DNA from: Channallabes apus
Taxonomy: Eukaryota; Chordata; Actinopteri; Siluriformes; Clariidae
Direction: 5' to 3'
Length of the DNA stretch: 64,000 bases
Assembly (NCBI GenBank): GCA_030522415.1
Contig: CM060107.1
Location: forward strand, 48,886,307 to 48,950,306
The notes beneath the pieces are model-generated. The model was not told the origin of the DNA. It did not search any database and saw nothing but the letters and a program-made list of their open reading frames with translations. The translations under genes and the position numbers were made by a program. This document shows, in pieces, positions 10,819 through 21,085 of this stretch; position 1 is the stretch's first letter, and each line of letters begins with the position of its first letter.

Positions 10819-12577
10819 CCATATTATGTGCAGAACCTCCGTTACGAACGCACCATTTGTAATGTAATGTTTTCGCACGAATTCCTAAATGCACTTCTGT
10901 TATATCATGTTAAAAACGTCCTGTTAAGTGCTGTCGGGAGCGTCCCTAATCAACGGCTGGCCAATCAGAAGCCTGGACAAAACGTCACTACCGGTTCCGC
11001 CATGTAAAAGTCTGACCGGGACTCGTCCAAAACCGCCATCACTGTCTGTGTCTTCTCAGTTTCTAAATGAACGCAGGATCAACTTGAGACAATTCTGACC
11101 TAGAATATTTCTTTACAACACTTCAGACCACAAACAAGTCCAGAACAATCCTCTATTGCCTCATGACTGCACCACTGTCCCGTCATTACGGTGGTTAAAA
11201 TGTGATTAAGCGAAACCGGGTCGTTCTGAATCATTCGTACGACGCAAGACACACAAGACCTTGTTTTGCAAAGAGAAAAATACATTTTTTTTTTCGCATG
11301 TATGTTATGAAAACCCCAAGGATATCATCCGATACCATGTGATGTGTCCCGAAGAAAAGCCACAAATCTCACCACAAGTCATGTGACGACATATGTCCTC
11401 TCCGACAGGATTTCATATTCCTATCCAGCTAACGAAGGGTCTGATCATAACGAGATGATGAGCAGAAAATGCAAATAAATGCAAATGCTAATTTTTGTTT
11501 GGTTAATGAAGGTGAAAAAAAATGTAATAAATCATGTCCGACCGCACCTAATCCGAGATCCCGGTGATAAAGAGATGTTTAAAAAAAAAAAAAAAAAAAA
11601 GGAAGATTTGCTGTGTACTGCACGCTCTGCTGCATATCTTCAGAAGACCAGCGTGGCCGCATATGGTTGATCCTGGGGGCGGAGCTTCGTGAAGTTATTC
11701 AAGTTATGAACGCTTATATAACTAAATATAGAAAATACAAAAGATGAATTCGACCTCACGCACCTTGAAACAAATGAACGCCTTCGTGACAGATATGTTC
11801 CGCTAATGATTCGGGAATGTTTTACAACCATGGTCCATTTTTTGTTTGTTTGTTTGTTTGTTTCTGTCCTAAACACACCTGACTCACCCTGTGATCAAGC
11901 CTACAGCGGGTTGAAGTGGGTGTGATGGTGTTGAGAAACACTGCTTCAAGGAACCAACAAAAAGAAAAGCCTTCATTGCTGTGAGATCATTGTGTGTGAG
12001 AATGTCTGCAGCTGCATCGCTCCTTCGTAGGTACGATTAGACACCACGAGCGCATTTGAACCTAACGAGGGGATTACGTCGCCTATGTGCAAAAGTGCAA
12101 AGCATAAACAGCGCGCAAATCGCGGTGCAAGGAGCGATAAAGCGAAAACAATAAAGCTTCTGAGGTCATGACATTCTGCAAGGTGGGTTATTATTTGGGT
12201 AAGAACTTGCGTCAGGTCTTTTTTTTTTTTTTTCCCAGGCATGGAAATCACCAAAATGTGCATGAAACAGTATCGCATGGGGTCACGGCAACGGAGAATA
12301 AAACATGGATTCTCAGAAAACTCACAGGAGCCTCTCCTCGCGTGATTCTTCAACGACCTGATCCGTTTCTGAAGAAGCCTTTGTCATGCATATTTTAGTG
12401 CATTAACACACCCACATGCACTCAGGAAGGGCTGTTGATGAGGCTGAAAATCTCTTTAACTATATTCCTATAACAAGCCGGACCGCAGCAGTTTTGACCT
12501 GCCTTGTTTTTCACATGTGAGAAATACAGCTTGGGGGGAAATAGACCTGTCTTCAGAACCGTACAAACTAGAGACCC

Positions 12578-12581
<4 letters not shown>
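10819..12581. other. Non-coding sequence, no gene seen
   Basis: Contains A- and T-runs (11580-11600 and 12220-12234) and a (TTTG)n tract (about 11840-11862). No exon or recognised transposon. Confidence 0.4.

Positions 12582-12625
<44 letters not shown>
12580..12625. repeat. (AT)n microsatellite
   Basis: About 22 uninterrupted AT units. Confidence 0.95.
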
Positions 12626-12627
<2 letters not shown>

Positions 12628-12924
12628 CCCCCCAGACATCTTCAGGATGTGTAATTATTAGTACTTTGGCTTCTTTTCACCCCTCTTTAAGTAGTCTTTC
12701 GTTTTAAAGACCTTGGAATACCCGAGGGCTATCGTGCACGCCCACTCTATCATCTCAGGTCTGTCATTTATCGTCGACTTCCTCTTCTGCCAATCCATGG
12801 CAAATAATTTGTCATAATTAGATTCTATCCCTCCATCTAGGAACCTCTGTAGTCCAACTTGGGACCGTGGAGGCCATTGGTGACCTTTGCATTTACTGCC
12901 ATTTTTACTACCGTGATTTCACAT

Positions 12925-13068
12925 GCACATTCACACACTACGGGCAATTTGGGAATGCCCATCAGCCTAATCTGCATGTCTTTGTGGTGTGGGAGGAAAC
13001 CCACCAAGCACAAGCACATGCAATCGAACCCGGACACTGGAGGTGCAAGGCGACAGTGCTAACCACTG
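12925..13068 (-). repeat. SINE family A fragment
   Basis: Minus-strand body and head: 'ctacgggcaatttgggaatg', 'aatctgcatgtctttg', 'ggaggtgcaaggcgacagtg'. Internal deletions are present. Confidence 0.75.
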
Positions 13069-13254
13069 TTTGAGTTGGAATCAGTTTCCTGGGACACTTA
13101 TTTTATGCAAAATATGCAAGTGCCCGTAAGAATGGTGTCATGACCGACATCAGTTCAAAGGCTGATAACAAGCTTGGAAAAAAAAAAAAACAAATGATGC
13201 ATTCTTGCAAAGGAAGTGGTACCCTAGATACTGTGGTACTTCTTGAACCCGCAT

Positions 13255-13366
13255 GACTTTGGGAGGAAACCCACCATGCACACACCATGCAGAACATGCA
13301 AACTCCACGCACACAGACGGCCCGAGGTGCAAGGCGACAGTGCTGACCACTGCGCCACCGTGCTGG
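13255..13366 (-). repeat. SINE family A fragment
   Basis: Second minus-strand piece close to the first: 'gggaggaaacccaccatgca' and 'ggtgcaaggcgacagtgctg', ending at the tRNA-like 5' end 'accactgcgccaccgtgc'. Confidence 0.75.
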
Positions 13367-13760
13367 ACAGAATTAAATCGAGGCATATTCTCTTTTGCTG
13401 TTCTTTAAGCTGGAACCAGTTTATCGCAAAGTGCAAAATAATGATGTGTATAAACAAATGGTGTCATCAGTTAACCAGCTCGGGTCAATTAAGTAGGAAA
13501 AAACAAATGGTGTATTCTTGATACCCTAGATACTGTGCTGCTTCAACATGATGACATGATGCCTGTGACATTTCTGACATCAACAGGTTACATTGTATTG
13601 TATTGCAAAGGGAAACACTGACCTCAGGCCAGCACATAAAGCAGCGTATGGAGGGGGAGGGAAAATGTAAGGATAGTGATAATGTCACTAGGATACGGTT
13701 CTGCACCGGGGTGACATTTCGGTGTGCATTTCGCGCATGCACCATATGCACGAGACCCAC

Positions 13761-14139
13761 CTGCGTTGTAGAACTGGTCGAGCACGGCCATCTCTCCGAA
13801 GTCGAGCTTGCCGAAGTGCACCACGTCCAGCGGGCAGCCCGTCGCGTCGCACGCATCCCTCAGGCACTGCAGGGCCGCGCTCTCCGCCGGGCCCGACTCC
13901 GAGTTCAGCACGTACGCGACGCTCGCGGCTCGGCTCTTGCACGCGCCCGCAGCCGCCGCTCCGCAGCCGCCACCACCACCACCACCACCTCCTCCTCCTC
14001 CTCCTCTCTCCAGCGTTGCTGCGCTCGCGGGCGCGTTCCAGAAATCTCCGGCCGCGGGGACCGACGGCTCTGCGTCCGCGTGCGGGCACGAGTGCGCGCA
14101 TTCCGGCACCTGGACGCACAGATCCACAGAGTTCATCAT
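13761..14139 (-). CDS. map3k5: MAP3K5 (ASK1)-type kinase, first coding exon only
   Basis: First coding exon of an apoptosis-signal-regulating MAP3K, a cytosolic stress kinase that activates the JNK and p38 pathways. The frame opens with two adjacent ATGs (14139 and 14136) and runs about 126 codons to a GT donor just below 13761, leaving one base for the next codon. The C-terminal half contains HFGKLDFGE and VLDQFYNA, which match the start of the ASK family's conserved N-terminal region; an upstream DFWN motif also fits ASK1. Between them lies a 13-residue glycine tract from a GGN repeat, then an Ala/Gly-rich stretch. MAP3K15 or MAP3K6 are less likely because the HFGKLDFGE/FYNA segment reads closest to ASK1. 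No following exon was recognised at 1-13760, so intron 1 probably exceeds 13 kb and the kinase domain is outside the window. Confidence 0.8.
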
Positions 14140-14460
14140 CCTGTGCGCGTAGACTTCTTAATTCTCCGTGCTTTAAACTCCAACATCCTCCATCACGCAC
14201 AGGGTGCTGAACACACCACGTCTGATTATAAATATATTTGTTATTAAATATTAAATAGGCGCAGAGTCGCTCTCGATGTAGCGTAAGAAGAATACGAAGG
14301 AGTCACGACCGAGACGCTGGCTCGAGCGAGCGCGCGGATCATTTCACGCGCACACACACTTCTTTTTTTAATCTCTCCCTCCCGCGCGCGACACGCTCGC
14401 GCAGTTTCCTAAACTTCACGTGTGTTCCGTCTCTCTCTCTCTCTCTCTATCTCAGTGAAA
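14140..14460 (-). promoter_or_regulatory. 5' UTR and promoter region of the MAP3K5-like gene
   Basis: The sequence immediately upstream of the start codon is locally CpG-rich (about 14275-14410) and then passes into (CT)n. No TATA box is in a convincing place. The transcription start cannot be fixed from the sequence; the assignment rests on position and composition. Confidence 0.45.
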
Positions 14461-14494
14461 CTCCTCCCGCGTTCCTTAGGGGTGGTTCATAAGA

Positions 14495-14496
14495 AA

Positions 14497-14527
<31 letters not shown>
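14495..14527. repeat. (AC)n microsatellite
   Basis: About 15 AC units. Confidence 0.9.
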
Positions 14528-14856
14528 TGCAGAGAGAGAGGGGAAGAAGATGTCTTCCCTTTTTGGAAATAAAAAACCCCAGGCAAAGAAAACAAACTAA
14601 CTTTACAATAACAGTCAGTAACTCATCCGGCATTAAAAACAAGTTGTGAAATCATTTCCCGATGTCTGCGCTGAACCCTGCCCTGTTTCCACTGTTATCT
14701 CACACGCGCACAAACACCAGGGGGCGGAGTCCGAGGGAGGGCAGGACGGTGACATTACCATGTAGGGGGTGGGGCTTACTGCCAACCTACACCATGTTTA
14801 TTACTACTGCAATTATTCTGCCTTTCTAGGAGACTGTTCAGATATATATGCACACT

Positions 14857-15546
14857 ATGCCAAAACACAGTATTGGTGCTGATTTTTTAAATTGTTTATG
14901 TCATAAATATCATACAGATAATGTGTGTGCCAAAGAAGCTACTTCTGAAGTTCTTGCTTCCCTAAAAAAATGATATGATTTTATATGTGCACTAAAAATT
15001 TACATTTTTCAGTGTCTCACTTCTAACTACAATAATTTCAAATGCAAATTTTTCAAATTTACTGATATAAAAAATTGTCTAGCTTCTAGAATTATATGAT
15101 CTATAAAAATTGTTGCTTGAATAAAATAAATTCTGTGCAAAATTAATTATTTTTTTTCCAGGGGGGAAAAATGTCAAATGTCAAATTCATGTTGCATTTT
15201 AGGATAATACACTTTTTCAGGTTTACGTCTTTCCATGTGAAATCTAATTTGGCCAAGTTTCTTCTGAATGGCAGTTAAGATCATTGAAAGATTTGAATAA
15301 AAATAAAGTTACAGACACTACAGACATAAAAGGACATGAAAGTGTATCTAGCAAATGTGTTTCCTTTCATCTGACAACAATATAAATGTGTATGTAAATC
15401 TGCAAAAAAAAAAATTAAGCATGGATAGAAAGATAGGACACATTAAGTATTTTGAAAAGTGGTGTTAAATGATCCTATCTGAAAATTCACTTTTTTCCCC
15501 TAGACAAAAAAAAGACACTTTTTAGCACCAATACCCACGTTTTGGC
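14857..15546. mobile_element. Non-autonomous DNA element with inverted ends
   Basis: AT-rich stretch of about 0.7 kb. The left end 'gccaaaacacagtattggtg' and the right end 'caccaatacccacgttttgg' are imperfect inverted repeats that extend over about 30 bp. There is no coding capacity inside. Just beyond, at 15660-15695, is a separate transposon-like end, 'aatacttttggccatatagt'. Confidence 0.65.
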
Positions 15547-15825
15547 CAACTGTATCTCTTGAGATCTAAATGTCCTCATATGAGGACATGATATTTTCTC
15601 TATAGGACATGACTATATTGGGTATAATTATGTTGCCAAACTACTTATTGGTTAATAAATATTTTGCAAATACTTTTGGCCATATAGTGTAGGTACACTG
15701 GTGTTACATGCATTTTGCACAGTTATAATCTGGTAGCTATAAGCTTTTTATTACACGGCTTAAGTTTACTTTCCTCCTCCCTGGACTAATTAGTTTACAG
15801 GCACTTTTATGTTTTTATGGTTTAA

Positions 15826-16130
15826 TCAGTTGCATTGTTGCCTTGCACCTCCAGGGACAAGGGTTCAACTCCCGCATTGGGTTTGTGTGCGTGGAGTTTG
15901 CATGTTCTTTCCATGCTTGGTGCGTTTCCTCTATTTATCCAGTTGTCTCCCACAGTCCAAAGACATCCAAATTAGGTTAATTAGCATTCCCAAATTGCCC
16001 ATTGTGTGTCCATGCATCATGCACACCTATCCAGGGTGTACCCCACCTCGCGCTCTAAGTCTCCTGGAATAGGCTCCATGCTCCTGTGACCCTGAATATA
16101 GGATAAAGTGTTAGAGAAGATGAATGAATG
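15826..16130 (+). repeat. SINE family A, plus copy
   Basis: Diverged full-length copy with head 'ttgccttgcacctccaggg', B-box-like GGTTCAACTCCC, body blocks and a final 'aggataaagtg' plus (GATG)n-like tail. Confidence 0.8.
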
Positions 16131-16607
16131 ATTATAGGCTCATCTTAACTGCTGGCTTCATTTTTATTTAACGGTTTCCTACTTTTCCCACAGTGCCATC
16201 AGACTGCTGGCTGATAACGGTGCCAATGGTGCTTATCTACTCAGTTCACTCCTATCACCATCTTAAAATTACTGCCAGAATCACTAATCACAGCGCAGAT
16301 ATTTTAATATAATCATAGTAAGACTAATGTCCTATTTGGATGAAAAGATTTGAATGAGTCAGTGGAATGGAGCAAATAACACATCACTTTGGTTTGGGTT
16401 AGTGTTTACGTAGAGTTTTATATTTTCTCCTCAAGTCCATGTGGGTTTCTTCAGGGTTCTCTAGTGTCCTTCCACCTCCTGGGAAAAAGCTGGTAGGCGG
16501 TTGGGCTACTTTAAATTGCCCCTGGTTGTGACATAAATGTCCACCTAATGGACTGGTGTCCCATTCAGGGTGTGCAACCTTGTTAACTGAAGCAGACTGA
16601 AAGAATT
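16131..16607. other. Non-coding sequence with a weak repeat-like part
   Basis: No gene seen. The part at about 16400-16570 has phrases such as 'gtgggtttcttcagggttct' that may derive from a diverged SINE-type repeat. Confidence 0.3.
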
Positions 16608-17009
16608 GCAGAGGAGCCTCGGCATACAAATGCCCTTGTGAATTTTCACCTGAAGAATTAAAATTTTGCATGAAGTTTGCATCGGCATACGATGCACTTT
16701 CTGTACAAACAAACTGAACTGAACCAGACCAACCGCTGGCTAAGTTGCACGTACGTGTGTTTGCATCAGTGGAAAGCCAATTTTACAAAAAAATTCAGTA
16801 AACAAAAGCTGTTTTGAAAGAGTCAACCCATGATACCAAAAGCTACATGATTTTTGTTTTTTTTTACTTTTGAGTGGCTGGAATGGATTATCTGAATTTC
16901 CGTTATTTCTTATGGCAATTCGCGATACGATTTGTCTCACAATACGAATTCTTTCCTTAAGAACTCGCCTCCAGAATGAATTAAATTCGTATGCCGAGGT
17001 TCTGCTGTA
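16608..17009. mobile_element. Mariner/Tigger-type MITE
   Basis: The ends are inverted repeats: left 'gcctcggcatacaaatg', right the complement in 'tcgtatgccgaggttctgct', followed by TA. The internal 400 bp carries no frame. It resembles short non-autonomous TcMar elements. Confidence 0.7.
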
Positions 17010-17844
17010 TACTTTTTTATTTGTAATTTTGAATGATCATTCGGGGACAGTGTTGGTGGTTGAGGCTGTGGGTAGCTGATTGGTGTTAGGAGTTTTGTCC
17101 CGCCAGTGCAGGTTTCCCACTGTTGCACTGTGTGCCCCCTCAATCAAAGTCCTTAACCTAGTGCATATACAGGGATGATGATGCATATCCCCAAGGATGA
17201 TCCGTGAAAACGGTGTGAAGTGGACAGTGGATGGATGGATTGAGATCAGAATGCCTGGAAAGCTATATTACTCTGATGACCTCTAGGGGTGGATGCTAGC
17301 TAATGCGTGAAGGAAGAAAACTTTAAAGAGCTAGACATCTTCCTACTTAGCCTAGACAGTACAGTGTAAAACAAAGGCCAGTTAGTGCAGATGTTCTTCT
17401 GTCATGCACTCTAGTATGCATTTCTGACCCACTTGTGATTCAGGAGCTGGGGGAAGATTCGAAAGGAATATGTGATTATAAATAACTCCTGAGGTTAAAT
17501 GAGGTTCAAGACTGAAACACACATTTTGGGCAGTAATGTGATATCAGTGGTCCTGAAGTTAAATGAGGAAAAATACTATCTGTGACGTCATATAGATCCA
17601 GATGCTATTGGCTTTTGTTCGGGTTGCCAGATTGGTTGCTGTTAGGTGCATTTTGGACTGCATTTGTTTAAATGTTTGGCGACCTGGACAACTTTCAACA
17701 CAATTTCATGTATTCTGTTTTTCAATATTTTAACAATGTAAATTTCATCAAACCACAGATATATCAAGAGAGATTTAGATTAAACCCATATATCCAAAAA
17801 TTAGAATAAGATTTATATTAATTCACAACTCAATTAGTCTCAAT
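17010..17844. other. Non-coding sequence, no gene seen
   Basis: Ordinary intergenic sequence; no repeat family recognised with confidence. Confidence 0.3.
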
Positions 17845-17896
17845 TATATATATTATACATATATACATATACATATATATATATATATATACATAC

Positions 17897-17948
<52 letters not shown>

Positions 17949-17953
17949 TATAC

Positions 17954-18021
<68 letters not shown>
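17845..18021. repeat. (TA)n/(CATA)n microsatellite
   Basis: About 175 bp of almost pure alternating TA with interspersed CATA units. Confidence 0.95.
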
Positions 18022-18023
<2 letters not shown>

Positions 18024-18044
18024 TATTCAATTTTCTTTTAATTT

Positions 18045-18118
18045 TGTGAAGGTGCTTTAAGACAGTGACTACTGTTAAAAGCGCTATATAAATAAAATTG
18101 AACTGAATTGAATTGAAT
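18045..18118 (+). repeat. LINE 3'-end tail (L2-like)
   Basis: The phrase 'aaagcgctatataaataaaa' followed by repeated TTGAA/CTGAA units is the usual 3' end of fish L2-type LINEs. Only the tail is left. Confidence 0.6.
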
Positions 18119-18125
18119 AGTGTAC

Positions 18126-18553
18126 ACATACTACTCAAAAGGTTGGGATCACAAATTTCTTTGTTTTCCAAAGAATTCTCAAATGATTTTATCAATTTCA
18201 CAAACAATTAAAGTTAGCCAGAATTCTGACTGTAATGGAGCACAGTCTCAGAATCTGAACCCTATTGAGCTGTTGTGGGAGCAGCTTGACCGTATGGTAT
18301 GGAGGAAGACTCCATCAAGCCAAGCCATCATGTGGGAGATGCTCCAGGGTGAAATCTCATCAGATTATCTTGAAAAAGCTAGAATGTCTATGGTTTGCCA
18401 GGTTGTCATTGCTGTAAAAAAAATTATAATAATTTGTCAGCATGTCTTTTGCTATATTTTCTATTCAGACTAATTTCATGTGTGTTTCCTTGGAAAACAA
18501 TAAAATTTCTAAGTGATCCCAAAAGTTATCCCAAATTTTTTAATGGTAGTGTA
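18126..18553 (+). mobile_element. Internally deleted Tc1-like element
   Basis: Imperfect inverted ends (left 'actcaaaaggttgggatcac', right the complement in 'gtgatcccaaaagttatccc') flank a fragment that encodes QNLNPIELLWEQL, the catalytic-Glu region of a Tc1 transposase. Most of the coding part is missing, and only about 430 bp remain. Confidence 0.75.
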
Positions 18554-18554
18554 T

Positions 18555-19752
18555 ATACAGCTCTGGAAAACACTGCAAAATAATCAGTTTCTTATGTGCT
18601 TTTTTTTTTTCTTACAGGTGCAGTTAGTGGTGAGATGAACAGTTTTGTTTAATTTTTGGGAACTGCTGACAATATTTTTCCCAAATTCAAAATATAGTTA
18701 TTTAGAGTGTATATTTAAAAGGAAAAGACATCACAACACATCAAAATAACCCAAGATCATGCAGTATTTGCAGAAATAAAAATAAAATAAAATGCACAAA
18801 ATACAAATTGTGTTATTGCTTTGGCTAAATAACATTGATAAATCAGTATTTGGTGGAATAATAACCACGACTTGCAATACGATCCAGCAGTTTTTTTTTT
18901 ATATTCTTGTTGGGAAACATTATACCACTCTCTTTTTGCAAAAAAGCAAACCGCCCAGCTTTGCTTGATAGTTTGTGACCATCCATTTTCGTCTTGATGA
19001 CATTCAAATTTTATTTGTCACTTGCACAGTCAATCACAGTCCGATATGCAGTGAAATGCTTATACGACCGCCTGTGACCTCAAATTATAAACCTGTGACC
19101 TCAAATAGCTGAAACATAAGAAAATAGAACAAAATAAAAAAAAATTTCAAAAGATATATAAGAAATAGGCGGCGCGGTGGTGTAGTGGTTAGCACTGTCG
19201 CCTTGCACCTCCAGGGTCTGGGTTTGATTCCCCGGCCAGGCTCGATTCCCGTCTCTGTGTGCATGGAGTTTGCATGTTCTCCCCGTGCTTGGTGGGTTTC
19301 CTCCGGGTACTCCGGTTTCCTCCCACAGTCCAAAGATATGCAGGTTAGGCTAATTGGCGTTCCTAAATTGCCCGTAGTGTGTGAATGAGTGTGTGAGTGT
19401 GTGTATGTGTGTGTGCCCTGCGATGGATTGGCACCCTGTCCAGGGTGTACCCCGCCTAATGCCCGAAGTCTCCTGGGATAGGCTCCAGGTCCCCCGCGAC
19501 CCTGAACACAGGATTAAGTGGTATAGAAAATGAATGAATGAATATAAGAAATATAAAAACTTCTCTGTACTAAAAGACAAAATAGCAAATTTAAATGGAA
19601 ATAAAAATGGAAATAAATGGAAATGTCCAGAAAGTGTGCAAATGTGTAATGTCTATGAGTGTCTGTTCCACAAGGTATGTGCAACTGTGCGTGAGTGAAC
19701 TTCCAGAAGTCTTCTGGTGTAAACTGCAGTGGTTGCTTTTTTTTTTTCAGAG

Positions 19753-19756
<4 letters not shown>
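18555..19756. mobile_element. Composite Tc1-like element with inserted SINE
   Basis: The left end is 'acagctctggaaaacactgc' and the right end is 'cagagctgta', forming an inverted pair. The left 450 bp reads as the reverse complement of the 5' part of a Tc1-type element, with phrases such as 'tttggtggaataataacc' and 'tttgtgaccatccatttt'. Around 19004 it switches to an unrelated repeat piece ('ttttatttgtcacttgcaca'), and a SINE sits at 19170-19543. The transposase is destroyed. Confidence 0.65.
19170..19543 (+). repeat. SINE family A, full-length plus copy
   Basis: One of the best-preserved copies, from 'ggcggcgcggtggtgtagtg' to 'gaatgaatgaat'. A short duplication in the head repeats the B-box region ('gggtttgattcccc' then 'gctcgattcccg'). 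Confidence 0.92.

Positions 19757-19802
<46 letters not shown>
19756..19802. repeat. (AT)n microsatellite
   Basis: About 22 AT units at the right edge of the composite element. Confidence 0.95.
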
Positions 19803-19807
<5 letters not shown>

Positions 19808-20340
19808 TCCATGTGGCGATACATGACTTGTCACACAGAAAAATCTAGAAATAATCGATAAACAGCTAAATAGATAAATAGGCTTTTTTATGTGGGAAAT
19901 GATTTTTAAAAAGTATTAACTTTTAATGATTCTCAAATATTATTTGCGACTCCATCCACATTCTAAAAAGACTTTTTTTTTTAAATAATAAGTATAGTAA
20001 TAAAATATAATTAGGAATTGATTTGATTTGTTCCCCAGACTCTGGTTATAACTGTGTTGTGACTTAAAAGGCCCGTGTGATTCGTTCTGGTGAGAGTCGA
20101 CTCTTTAGGAAAGAACCGACTCGTGAATCTCTCATCCGCAGCATCTCTGTCGAGGACAAAAGCGGCGGCGCACCTGCGAAGATCCTGGAGACGGAAACGC
20201 AGATGTGTTTATATCGAGATGATGCTGATCTGTGACTCGATCAGGGATAAGAAAGTCGTGGTTTTGTCGCTGGGATAGTAAACAATTTGGTTTGTTGGTT
20301 TTGTTTGTTTGTTTGTTTGTTGGTTGGTTTTGTTGCCGAT
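19803..20340 (+). promoter_or_regulatory. Upstream region and 5' UTR of LRP11
   Basis: AT-rich to about 20040, then more GC-rich towards the gene. The leader next to the start codon contains (TTTG)n. The transcription start cannot be placed from sequence alone. Confidence 0.4.
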
Positions 20341-21051
20341 ATGCTGCTGCTGCTCGGCTCGCTGCTGCTCGGCGCGTGCTGCTGCGCGCGCTGCTCTCAG
20401 ATCTCGGACCTGAAGTCGAAGCTGTCCGGTGTGGAGGAGCTCCTCGAGGAGTTCCGCAAGCAGCTGCAGCAGGACGACGCGTACCAGAGCGCAGACGCGG
20501 CCGGCGACGCGTGCCTGAGCGACTTCGACGCGGCCGAGGAGCGCATCATCCGCGCCATGGCGTCGATCGAGCGCGGCGCCGCCTTCCTGTCCGCGCCGGG
20601 CCGCGTGCACGGCCGCAGGGACTGCGCGCGCGCCTGCTGCGCCGAGCCGCGCTGCACCACCGCCATCGTTCAGGAGCGGCAGACGCAGGCGCAGACGCAG
20701 ACGCAGCAACAACAACAACAGCAGACGCAGCAGCAGACGGCGGAGGCGGAGAGCGGCGACGCGGGTCTGCGCTGCTACCTGTTCAACTGCACGTACGGCG
20801 GCGCGAACGTCTGCGTGTTCGCGTTCCAGCGCGGCTTCAGCACCTTCAGCCGGGTAGCGCGCAACGTCAGCGCGTCGCGCGAGCGCCACCGCAGGCCTCT
20901 CCAGACGGAGGAGGAGGAGGAGGAGGAGGATGAAGACGGGGACTCGTCCATGCGAGGTACAAGGGCTGAGTGGAGATGTGGCAGGCCGGGTCAGGGTTGA
21001 GATTCAAGATGCTTTTCAAGGTCATGGTACATGGTTCTGGAGTAAACACAT

Positions 21052-21085
<34 letters not shown>

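Noticed and set aside
13603..14247. Long plus-strand open frames opposite the MAP3K5-type exon
   Set aside because: They are shadows caused by the GC-rich and triplet-repeat sequence; only the minus frame matches a known family and ends at a donor.
20287..20340. Upstream extension of LRP11 (18 extra residues)
   Set aside because: The frame is open, but the codon at 20287 is TTG, not ATG. The first ATG at 20341 directly precedes a good signal peptide.
20209..20889. Long minus-strand open frame opposite LRP11 exon 1
   Set aside because: It is Arg/Leu/Ala-rich, driven by GC content, and mirrors a well-supported coding exon. It has no domain and no conserved motif.
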